Source: Catenaria anguillulae PL171 (Eukaryota; Blastocladiomycota; Blastocladiomycetes; Blastocladiales; Catenariaceae). Taken from it: a stretch of DNA of 35,600 nucleotides. Where the stretch lies: assembly GCA_002102555.1 (NCBI GenBank), contig MCFL01000246.1:1-35600 (forward strand). The letters are read 5' to 3'. The translations under genes and the position numbers were made by a program. The notes beneath the pieces are model-generated. The model worked only from the letters and a program-made list of their open reading frames with translations, had not been told where the DNA came from and did not search any database. Positions 25,897 to 35,600 of this stretch are shown piece by piece; the first letter of the stretch is position 1; each line of letters opens with the position of its first letter.

Positions 25897-28013
25897 ATGA
25901 GCGCCCCCGGCCCGGCATCGACCTCGGCCACGTCCAACAGCGGCGGTACCGCGACCGCGACCGACGCCTTGCTGCAGCGCATCCTGGCCGAAGTCCAGTC
26001 GCTGCGCGTCGACAACGAAAACTTGCATGCCAAGATTGACCTCATTGAGCGTGGGTCTGCCCCCGCCGACTATGCACCCGCGTCGTCCTCGTACTCGCGC
26101 TCGCGCCAGGACTCCTCGTCGTCGTCCGTCGCCGGCGCTGACAGGCCAATGAGCCCAACGGGCTTGCCGCCCAGCGAGTTTTCAGCACGCACCAGAACAA
26201 TTTGTACGCTATTGGATTTACATTGGGTGGCTTCTGCTCGTTCCGTTTGCTCTGCTTGGCTTTTGTAAAATGTTGAGCGAGCGCGTGGTAACGCCACGCT
26301 AAGCAAACCGACTTCTGACCGCGCATACGCACTCATTTTGCCAAATGGATAGCAACGGGATCCAACAGCGATGCGACCGATACCACCACGGCCAAACTCG
26401 ACGAATCCGCCTCTGCCCGGCGCCAATCGCTCAAGTCTGCGCAACAATACACGTCGCGCGTGATTCTGACGACCTACCCCGGCCAAGTCGGCATCAAGCC
26501 GCTCAACCTGACCTGGGGCCACGCCGACCCAAAGACACGCGGCGCCATTGTTGCCTCGCGGCACCCGTCGTCAATTCGCGTGCGCAACGCCATTGGCGCA
26601 CACGGCGGGTCGTACTGTATCTACCGTGCCCTGTCCATTGCCATTGGCGCGTTGCCTGCCGTCCATCGTCCCGATTTGCAAAACACGGAGCCGCCCGTGA
26701 AAATCGGGCCTTATCCGCAGTGGGGCGACCCTAACAAGATTGTGTCCATGGATCCGTTTGGCCATCTGGTCCAGGACCAGTATGCGCATGACATGCCCGA
26801 CATTGATGTGCGCCCGTCAATTGCCATCACAAAGGCCCATATGCGGATTCCCGAAATTGAAGAGGCCGTCAAGCTCGGCAGGATCAAGGTTGATGGCAAG
26901 ATTGTGTTGAACGAGCAGGGTGAGATTAAAGTGACCAAGGCGGCCGTCGAGCCCGTGTGGTACTTGCCTGGTGTGGCCGCCAGGTTTGGCGTTGAGGAAA
27001 CCATTTTGCGCAGGGCGCTTTTGTACGCTTTTTTTTCCTCCTTTCCTTTTCTCGATGCCAATTGTGCCATGTTTGAAGATCTGATCAACTTGTATTTGCG
27101 TCATGCCAATAGTGAGGAAACGGGTGGCATGTACCCGGAACTCATCACCCGCCCGGATTTGAAGGTGTTTTTGCCGCCCATTGGTTCCTTGACGGCCTAT
27201 GTCTTTGGGCCAATCGAGAATGCCGCAGACCCAAGCAAGGAACTGACTGTTCGAGTTCACGTATGTACTCAATGGGACGGTTTCCACCCTCAAAAATTGC
27301 GCTAACACTTGGTCGAGGAAAAACTAGGACGAGTGCAACGGTTCCGATGTGTTTGGGTCCGACATTTGCACCTGCCGCCCATACCTCATGTACGGCATTG
27401 AAGAGGGTGTCAAGTCGGCTCAAAAGGGCGGCAGCGGTGTCATTGTGTACTTCCGCAAGGAGGGTCGCGGTACGCTTTTGAAGCCTTCTCACTGTCCATC
27501 ATGTTTTTGTTTCCCCTTGCTCACCTCGTGACGCGCGGTGCCATGTTCAATAGCTTTGGGCGAGGTGACAAAGTATCTCGTGTACAATGCCCGCAAGCGC
27601 GGCGGCGACCTTGCCTCGGAATACTTTAAGCGCACCGAAAACGTGGCCGGTGTCAAGGACGCGCGATTCCAGGCGCTCATGCCCGATGTGCTGCATTGGT
27701 TGGGGATCACGAAAATCGATCGCATGATGTCCATGTCCAACATGTACGTTCCCTACTCCGACAGACTCTCTGCCGGCGTGCACCACCTGACTCGTGCCTG
27801 TGGAACGATAGGAAATACGACGCCATTGTCAACTCGGGCATCACCATCAAGGAACGGTACGAGATTCCGCCCGAGCTCATTCCGCCCGATTCGCGTGTGG
27901 AAATCGATGCAAAGATTGCCGCGGGATACTTCACGTCCGGCAAGGTGCCCGATGCGACCGATTTGAGTGCTGTGCAAGGGCGGACTTGGGAGTGGGATGA
28001 GATTAATCATTGA
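25897..28013 (+). CDS. URC1: Urc1, GTP cyclohydrolase II-like protein of uracil catabolism
   Basis: Six exons (25897-26203, 26353-27022, 27113-27260, 27328-27469, 27554-27743, 27812-28013) join to 552 residues; the first intron is 149 bp, the others 67-90 bp. Urc1 is required for the URC route of pyrimidine breakdown known from Lachancea kluyveri, and it resembles the riboflavin enzyme GTP cyclohydrolase II. The N-terminal 130 residues are low-complexity with a short coiled coil (LLQRILAEVQSLRVDNENLH). The family N-terminal domain follows (RVILTTYPGQVGIKPLNLTW, RNAIGAHGGSYCIYRAL). The cyclohydrolase core has DECNGSDVFGSDICTC with three Cys spaced like the GCH II zinc ligands, then VIVYFRKEGRALGEV (compare RQEGRGIG). 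ARFQALMPDVLHWLGITKID and SRVEIDAKIAAGYFTSGK end the protein in the usual way. All conserved segments are present and in frame, so it looks functional. Confidence 0.95.
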
Positions 28014-28538
28014 GTGTCGGCAAAGTACATGGCCACATGGACTTGGCCTGTTGGCTGCGGGATTTTGTTTTTCTTGTTTTGGATTGTCGCTTGACACGAT
28101 GTTTTTCTCCGATTGTTGTTTTTCGCTCAATATACTTGTGGCATGCATGCCATTCAGGAGAGAGATTCGCAAGGCCTTCATCTTTCTCTGTCAGTGCCTA
28201 TCTCCAAGAATTGGCGGCACGATCCAGTGCAACCGGAAAAAGTCTGATGCATGCATGATGAGTGTGGGTAGTCTATTTGCATTGCTTGGTGGATGGCATC
28301 GAGGGTACAGGTCAAATCGAGTCGCGAATGCACGTGCAAAAAGCAACAACGGGTGGACGGAGGAAACAACAGACAAAACCGAACATAGGAACTGAAAAGG
28401 TCAAAGACAAGCACGGAGATATTGATTGATGCAAGGAAAGGGTGACTGTACAGCAGCACGCAGGGTGGGATGACAACAGAGTGATGGTGGATGGCACAAC
28501 AACAGAAAAGATCAAAAAAAACGGCAGAATGAAGCAAA
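28014..28538. other. Convergent 3' region between URC1 and the kinase gene
   Basis: 525 bp between two converging stop codons, AT-richer than the genes. It contains T-rich stretches near 28060-28130 and two copies of GCATGCATG-like text (near 28141 and 28248). Nothing else is recognisable; it should hold both 3' untranslated regions. Confidence 0.4.
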
Positions 28539-31500
28539 TCATCTAAATCCGAGCCGTGCGGCTCCTGCTCCCGACCCGGACCCAGTTTCGGATCCCGTAT
28601 CGTCGTATTGCACATAACTGGGCTGAGCTGCGAATCATACTCGTCGTCGTCCGTCAACGCGCCGGTCTCAGCGCCGCCCGTGGCCGTAGCAGCCTGTGAA
28701 GCGACTGTCGCCCGGCGCCGTGCCTTCGCTGTCGTCGCCGTACAAATCGCGCAGGACGTCGTCGTCGGCGCCCTGACCATGGTACGTGAATCCAGCAAAC
28801 GCATCGTCATCGTCCGAGCTATCCAGAAGTGCTTCTTGAGAAGACTCAGCCGCCCGCTGCCAGAGTTGGCAGGTCCCGTTGGAGACGCAGACGCATGGCG
28901 CGCAGCCGCGCGGCAACGAGCAGTTCCTTTGACCTGCGCTTGCTGCTTCCCGCGCCGCCCGTGACCTTGGACCAGGGCTTGGAGGAGCTTGAAGACGAGG
29001 TGGATTTGGCGAGATGGCTAGCGAGCAAGCCTGACGGCTTGGCCAACCCGTGCTCGGGTACAAGTGCGCTGCCTGTGCCGTTGGTGGAACCAGCCTTGCC
29101 CGATCCATCCACGCTCACATCCACCAAGGCTATCGGCATCGCCGCCCTTATCCTTGCTCTTCTTTGCCTTCTTCTTCTTCTGTCCGGCCCGCTCACCCAC
29201 TTCTCGGTCCCCTTGCCACCCTTGCCCGCGGCGGCCGCGCCGCCTGTCGCTGAATGTTGTGCTCGGCCGACATGGACGCCGAATGAATGTCCTCGTCCTT
29301 GAACGATGGATCAATGTACCGCAAATCCAAGGTCGACTCCAAGTCGGGCACAAACGGTGGTCGATACAACTTGTTGACGAGCTTGTACCAGTCGACCCCG
29401 TAAAGAACAAGTGCGACTTGACCTCTCTAGCACCCTTCCACCCAAGCCGCGCTTCGGGCTGGCGCACCAGCAGCGCAGACACAAACGAGCGAGCGGCCGA
29501 CGAGACGCCAATGTGCGCGGGCCAGCGCAACTTGTCGTGCAAAATGCGTTGGAACAATCTTGAGTGTTGGCAGAGTAGAAGGGCGGAAGGCCGATGAGCA
29601 TTTCGTACACGACCGACCCGAGGCACCACCAGTCGACGGCCAGCGAGTATGCTTGGCGCTTGACGATTTCCGGCGCAAGGTATTCGGGTGTACCGCAAAA
29701 TGTGGACGTGCGGCCACGGCCGGTCCAATGTTTCCTTGGCCAAGCCAAAGTCGGTCAGGGCAATGTGGCCGTCGCGGTCGAGCAGAATGTTTTCGGGTTT
29801 GAGATCACTATACACACACGCATCAAGTCGCTGGCGTGAGCAACGAACGAAACTTGAGAAACACAGCAAAACAAAAAGAGTAAGCGTACCGATACATGAT
29901 GCCCAAGCTGTGCAAATACTCTAATGCCGACACAATCTCTGCGGCGTAAAACCGGACCCGATCCTCGGGGAACCTGCGCTCGCGCTGCAAGTGGAAAAAG
30001 AGCTCGCCCCATTGACGTAATCGAGTACCAGATACAGCTTGGCGGGCGTCTGGAAAGCGTACTGGAGCCCGACAAGGAAGGGTGCTTCATGTTGCGCATG
30101 AGCACGTTGCGTTCCGACATGACGTGGCGAATCTCGTTCGGGTGGTCCTTGAGCACGGCCTTGGTGATGACCTTGATGGCACACGGTTTGCCCGAGCGCT
30201 TGTGCTTGGCGAGTAGAACCTGCGTCACAGAACCAGAATATGTCAGTACAAGGCAGCGACGATCAAACTGAAGAACAAAAGGAATCGTGCGAACCTTGCC
30301 AAAAGTGCCCTTGCCAATCAACTTGAGCAACTGGAAATCATCCAAGCACACCTTGGCATGCGTTGTCGACACCTCCTCGACACCCGGCACCTTGATAGAC
30401 TCTTCATCTCCGTCACGCTCAATCGACACGGATCCGGATGCACCTGCTGCCACGTCGGCCGCCGCTTGCTCATGTTCGTGCAGTGACTCGATCGCCCCTG
30501 GAGTCAATGGCGGCGGGCCGGGGAGACGAGTCAAAAACTCACCACCACTTCCAGATTGACGCAAAACCAGCTCGTCGTTGGGCAACTCGGCCGAAGTGGA
30601 CCCCTTGTGTAACCTGGCGACAGAAGCGACCCAAGGCCGCGGCGAATCAAGCCTGCGGGTCCGCCCGACGGATTGGCATCCGCACTTGCCGTGGCTGGGG
30701 TCGATGCCGTGGTTGCGGTCGACGCGGAATTCGGTGTACCATCGTCGGCGCCACCAGCCGTGGCCATACCATTTGGGTGACCGCGCACCACATCCCGCAA
30801 CTTGAGCAGCGGTAAATTGAAATGCCTGGGCGCTTGCGTGCAAGTGACGCGAGCGTGGCCATGGCGGTTGATCCCGACGATTCGCCCGTCTCCCCAACGC
30901 CATGCGTCGGCGAAGTTGACAGTCCGGCCGATTCGGCAGCGTACCCGCGGCCACCCGATAAATGCGATGTGGGTGTCGTCAAGACACCACCCGCCGACAC
31001 AGGTGTCGTTGCCGGCGTCGTCCGATTCGACTCAACACCGGCCGTATCCATGGTCGCACTCACGTCCCCGTCATACGCCCCAGACCAGCGCCGGCGGCTT
31101 CGTGCTCGCGGCAGCCAACTTTGCCAACTTTTTCCTGCGCTTCAACTCTGCCTCAGCCATCTTTTCCAATTTGCGCTGCTGCTCGGCCTGCTCGATCTGT
31201 GCCGCGACCTGCGCTCGGATGGCCGCCTTTTTCGCTGCCTTGGCCGCCTTGCGTGCTTCCTGTCCGCGGCCTTGCGCTCGGCCTTTTCTTGCTTGAGAGC
31301 CAGCTTGCGGATCCGCTTTTCGCGCTTTGCGGCATCGTCATCGGCTCCAGACGCCGTCACGCTCGAGTCAAATCCAACATGCAAGGCAGCGTGTGGCGGC
31401 GGCGAGGCAAGTGGCGAGAGGGCCGAGCCGGTGAGTGGCGTCATGATGTCGGATCCGCCCGGCGAAAGCACGGGCGACCCGAGTCCGCCCTTGTTGGCAT

Positions 31501-34500
31501 CGGATGTGGACACGGGGGACGGGACACCGGAATGCGTGTTGTTGCGCAGCGGTAAAAACGACGGAATCGTGGCAAATGCATTGACAACTTTGCGGCCTTT
31601 GGCCCCAAACTTGGCGACGTGCTCGAGGTTGTGCCCGACGCAAACTTGAACTTTGGTCGCTTGCCTGGGCCGACCACTGGCGTGACTCCACCTGCACCGC
31701 ACCAGCACCGGCCTCATCATCGCTCATCACATCTCTGCGACTCACGCCTGCGGCGCGTGCCCGGCCGACCCACTACCCCGCTTCTTGCCACCTTGACGCC
31801 GGCGGCTGCCGCCGTGTCCGACATGTAACCTTTGTCGAGAGCGTCCGCAACCACCTCCGAGCTCGACGGCACGCCTTGATCCACTGCCAGGCCCACGCTG
31901 TCACGCTCCTGCTCGGCCGCAAGCTTGAGCAACTTTTTCGCTGCCTTCTTCTTTCTCGCGCGCTTGACCATTTTTCTCGCCTTGCGCATCTCATCATCAT
32001 CTGCCGACCTGGCCCTCGTCAACGCCAGCCTGGCCACAGGCCCAGATGGCGCAAATCCATCGAGGCCCGCCGAATGTGGCGGCGTATTGCCCGTGGACCA
32101 CGCGCCGCTACCCCCTGTTCCCGCGGCCGCTGCCCCCTTTTCTTGCCCGTGATCCCGGCAACGATGGTGGTTTCCACGTTCGAGTAGGCGCGGCCAACAC
32201 GCTTAATGATCTTTGTGGTTTGATGCTTGACCTGCGACAAACCCTTCTTTTTTGCCTTTTTCGCGGCGGCCGCGTCGTCAACCACAATGGGCACGCGTGT
32301 GCCGTCGGGCCAAGCGTAAACCGAATATGTGCGGCCGGCGCGCCCAAAGGCTCGTCAGCGGCCCGCGGCGTCATCGGGCTCGGCCTCGGAAAACACGCCT
32401 TGCTCGCGGTGCAGCGAAAGCGGCGGCACAAACGGGGGAAGCGTCGACGCAGACGACGTGAGCGTGCCGTTGGCATTGGCGTTGCCCAGCACGCGCGCGT
32501 CGGGCGCCGGCGCCGCCAATGACGGCGACATGTTTGGCGATGCCGGGTTGCGTGGAAACGACCCGGGCAGTTCTGACACTTGTGTCTCGGATCGAGGTCG
32601 CGGCGTTGTGGACCCATCATCATCGGCTGCCGCCGCGGGGCGTGGGGTGCGGGACTCGTGCGTGTTGAATGCGAAAAACTCGGCCACGTGCGGTGCCATG
32701 CGTACTTTTTCCTCGTCAAACACAAACGCAAGGTACCGGTTGATTTTCGCGGTGCGTGTCAGAATGAGCGGCTCGGCGATCGAGCTGCCAAACAAGCGTT
32801 TGGGCGGAAACGACGGGAATCGGAGGTTGGGAAAGTGCTTTGTGAGTTTGTGGTCGAGCGCGAAAAACTCCGAGTAGCGTTTCCAGACGATCCAGGGCGT
32901 TGGACACAAGGGGATGAGACGGTCACTTGGTACGCGGCGTACTTCTTGGAAGAAGAAGAGTTGGCGGCCGATGTTGAGGTTGTCGGACGACAGCGAAAAG
33001 GAGGTGGACAGCGACGGGTTAGGGTGGTGCTTTCGTCGCGGATCTCGTAGCCCGTGATTTGCGCTGTGCGGTAGTTGGGGCGAGGGACGACGCGGCGGCG
33101 GTTGAGGGTGAGGTTGATGGAGCGAGCAGGCTGGAAGAGGCAGGCGAAAGCGCGTTGATGGGGAGCGACGGTCGGCGGTCGCGAGGTGGCAATGGCGGTG
33201 GGATGGGTGACTTGGCGGCCGTAGGTGCCACTGTTGAGGTGGTTGACGCGGCGGTGGCATCGAGGCTAGTCGTCGACCCGTTGGCAGTCAATTGGGTTGT
33301 TGCCGTTGTGGTTGTTGATGGCCGGACCGCCAGCGTGAGGTCGATCGGCAGCTTGGGTCCTGCAGGTTGTCCGAACGGTGTACGCAATGCGTCGAGCGCA
33401 GACGTGACTGATGTGGTTTGCGCATCGGGGACGTTGGTGGGCAAGGGCACAGGCGTGTCCGATTCTGGAATGACCGACAAGGTGGTTGGTGCCGAGACGG
33501 ATGTGGGAGAGTGGTTGGTAGCGACATGGTACTTGCTGGTCGGACGCCCGTAGCAACAGCACGCGGCGGTGTCGAGGCAACATGATCATGAGAGGTCGAG
33601 CGACGAGAGTCGGCCGGGGAGTGTGTCGGCTGTGAACGAAGGTGACAGGGGTGCAGCATCCGAGGTGGCTTCAGAAAGTGGGGATGGCGGTTATCTTTGC
33701 TGAGGTGCACAGGAACAGGCGAGTGCGTGCGAACAGGTGGGTGGATAACGGCGGGGGTAACGTTGGGCGGCAGCTCAACATCATCCAACGGATCTTCGTC
33801 CTCGTCCTCTTCGTACTCGGTCAACTGGTCCAAGTCTGAATCGTCGGTCAATCCTCTGCATCTGTATCGTCGTCGTCATCTCTCATCCTCCTCCTCTTCA
33901 TCATCATCATCGTCGTCCGAGGCTTCCTCGTCGGTTGTTGTCGCTGGATACTCGTCTGACAAGGCGTGCATTTGTTGCATGAGGGAATCGGCAGAGTAGA
34001 CCCAGCTTACTCAACGTCCTCGTCGGCAATTTCTGAATCGTCGTCGTCCTCATCGTCCTCATCATCAAGTTCTGAATCCAAGTCATCGGCGTCCGACTCG
34101 TCGTCGTCGACATCATCGTCCGTGGTCGATCCAACGCCCGACTCCTCATCCGCGCTCAACACAAGCGCAAACTCTGGATTGACTTGGCGCACGCCGGCGG
34201 CTTGGCGGCGGAGCTTCTTATTGATGGAGCGCTGCGGTTTTGAGCGACTGAGATGACGCCGACGGGTTGAGGGCGAGGAACGAGGGCGGCGCGCTGGGGA
34301 TAAACTGGACGCGGCGATTCGGACGCCGGCCGTGGGCGTGGCCGTGCCTGTACCCGTCGAGGTGGCTGAGGCGGCGGCAGGTGAGGAGGGTGCGTCGTGG
34401 AAGGAGGCGGCGTCCGAATGGTCCATGGACGAGCGAGCAGACGAGGCGGCGAGGCGTCTGCGGGTGCGCTGGCGAAGAGGACGATGGGAGGTGAGGTGGG

Positions 34501-34630
34501 CCGAGGCAGCCGCGGGGTCGAGTCGACGAGGGTCTGAGTGGCTGAATGGGTGGGATGGTTGTGCGGCCCGGGGGTGGCGGTGGCGACTCGGGTTGGAGTC
34601 GGCAGTTTCTGAGCGAGTGGTGGCCATCAT
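28539..34630 (-). CDS. PX-domain AGC protein kinase (SGK-like), frame broken many times
   Basis: Read from ATG 34630, the product has a disordered basic start, long Asp/Glu and Ser/Thr/Pro stretches, then a PX domain near 33090-32650 ([54 protein letters not shown]), which binds phosphoinositides. A long Lys/Ala-rich helical linker follows. The kinase domain (about 30360-29320) has [67 protein letters not shown] and [17 protein letters not shown]. The tail has [14 protein letters not shown] and a hydrophobic motif FAGFTYHG near 28780, typical of SGK/Akt-type AGC kinases. Introns lie at about 30216-30295 and 29812-29890. The frame shifts at least ten times by one base, e.g. near 30080, 30008, 29722, 29560, 29396 and 32910. 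PX plus AGC points to an SGK3-like role at endosomes downstream of PI3K/TOR. Consensus error is likelier than gene death. Confidence 0.75.
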
Positions 34631-35113
34631 GACATGATTCAATTCATTGCATAGACTTGACGTTTCTGTTTGGATAAGTCCATGTAAATAGGATGGTGAG
34701 GATCGTATCGTCTCCGTCAGCGCGATACATCATACCGTGTGGATTATGCATCGTACAGTGAGCGCATAGAGAGCGACGGAGAGCGTCTCGGTTCGGTTCG
34801 GTTCGCTTGTCCGGCTGCAGTGGGCTCGTGAGCTGGTGAGCAGGAGCCGGACGCCATGATTGCCATTGTCCAAGTTTCAGTGTGGCCATTGCTGAAGCTT
34901 TGTGAGCCGAGGGCGCCACACACTCGAGCACTGGATGGCAAGTTTCTGGAACCAAGACTCGAGGCTTGTGTTCCAGAACGCCTTCCACACACCTTCCAGA
35001 CGCATCGTCAACGCTCAACACCAGCAAATAACCCTCTTTCAAATTAACCTCTTCCTCCGCTCGCTATCATCATCATTTCCCACCACCACACATCCATCGC
35101 TGAGACACAAACA
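34631..35113. promoter_or_regulatory. Divergent promoter between kinase and ribokinase genes
   Basis: 483 bp between the two start codons. A CGGTT tandem (ctcggttcggttcggttcg, 34788-34806) is the only obvious repeat. The 80 bases before the ribokinase ATG are C/T- and CA-rich (cttcctccgctcgctatcatcatcat). Frames in this stretch look accidental. Confidence 0.35.
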
Positions 35114-35600
35114 ATGGCCCAAGTCTTCACCATCGGCTCAATTCAACGTCGATGACGTCTACCGCCTCCGCCAATCGTTTCTCCGGGCGAAACCGCGGCC
35201 GCCTACGCCAAATCCACTTTTCCGGGAGGCAAGGGCGCCAACCAATCCGTCGCCGTTGCCCGCGGCCTTGGCCTCGGTGGCTCATCGCCCGCAACTACGG
35301 CGCGCCGTCTACCATGTCGGTCATGATCAACAAGGCAGACGGCCAATGGATCGCCGACCTCATGCACGCCTTCGGGCGTCAAGACCGATTTGCTTGCACA
35401 CACGCCTGTCGAAGGCGATGCTGCCGCCACGGGGACAGGCAGGGCCATCATTCAAGTCGCTGCGTCGGGCGAAAACTGCAATCATCTTGTATCCGGTGCC
35501 AAACCACTTGCTCGATCCGGACGTGCACTTTCCATCCCAAGAGCTGCTCGATCGCCAAGCCGGACATGCTTTCTTCCTGTTTCAAAACGAAATCTCAAAA
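35114..35600 (+). CDS. RBK1: Ribokinase, 5' part, frame broken, cut by window end
   Basis: The start ATG at 35114 opens MAQVFTIGSI, the usual first strand of PfkB-family ribokinases, which phosphorylate D-ribose at O5. Family text continues in changing frames: NVDDVYRLR (about 35145), VSPGETAAAYAKSTFPGGKG (with the GGKGAN sugar-binding motif near 35230), ANQSVAVARGLGLG, then INKADGQWIADLMHAFG, GVKTDLLAHTPVEGDAAATG, TGRAIIQVAASGENC, and AIILYP...NHLLDPDVHF with SQELLDRQAGHAFFLFQNEI. About six or seven one-base shifts occur within 480 bp, with almost no loss of conserved residues. The ATP-binding half of the protein lies beyond the window. The shifts resemble those in the neighbouring kinase gene and suggest poor base calling near a contig end. 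Confidence 0.85.

Noticed and set aside
34644-35042. Minus-strand 132-codon frame in the kinase/ribokinase spacer
   Set aside because: It lies in the promoter region, has no motif, and the overlapping frames look equally random.
1-35600. tRNA, rRNA and CRISPR searches by eye
   Set aside because: No cloverleaf with A and B box sequences, no rRNA text and no regularly spaced repeats were seen. A tRNA scan by program would be more sensitive.

Overview
The window reads as nuclear DNA of a filamentous or zoosporic fungus. Genes are split by many short introns (about 57-90 bp, GT-AG, often with a CTAAC or CTGAC branch sequence). Intergenic gaps are short, and the recognisable products are fungal or general eukaryotic: Dsn1/Mis13 kinetochore protein, F-box proteins including an FBXO9/Hrt3 type, Urc1, a PX-AGC kinase and ribokinase. 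A large EF-hand/WD40 protein of the WDR49/WDR64 kind, a class found mostly in organisms with flagella, and a Trp-rich degenerate ankyrin family together suggest a zoosporic fungus, perhaps Blastocladiomycota. That placement is inference.

Layout. 1-1.4 kb: a decayed Helitron (rolling-circle DNA transposon) in which the Rep N-terminal region is joined directly to the last part of the helicase. 1.8-3.4 kb (+): a membrane-anchored putative zinc metalloprotease. 3.6-5.6 kb (-): Dsn1. 6.0-14.4 kb: an old duplicated block holding two related F-box/leucine-rich-repeat genes (one +, one -) and two related genes (both +) of an unrecognised family with a basic central segment and C-terminal ankyrin-like repeats. 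14.4-15.1 kb: an 82-base poly(T) run and a GC-rich fold-back element with 71-bp inverted arms. 15.8-20.1 kb (-): the EF-hand/WD40 gene, divergent from FBXO9 at 20.5-22.3 kb (+). 22.6-24.8 kb (-): a large intronless ankyrin-like gene, followed by a fragment of a relative at 25.1-25.3 kb. 25.9-28.0 kb (+): URC1. 28.5-34.6 kb (-): a PX-domain AGC kinase. 35.1 kb to the end (+): the 5' part of a ribokinase gene.

There are no operons; neighbouring genes share divergent promoters or converge. The most unusual items are the duplicated F-box + ankyrin-like block, whose second gene family I cannot name, and the fold-back element. In the last 7 kb the kinase and ribokinase frames are broken repeatedly by single-base gaps although every conserved motif survives. 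This looks more like poor consensus near a contig end than like gene death. The same pattern occurs once in the WD40 gene.

Exon borders were placed by hand from splice consensus, frame continuity and family or paralogue alignment. They are good hypotheses, not measurements.
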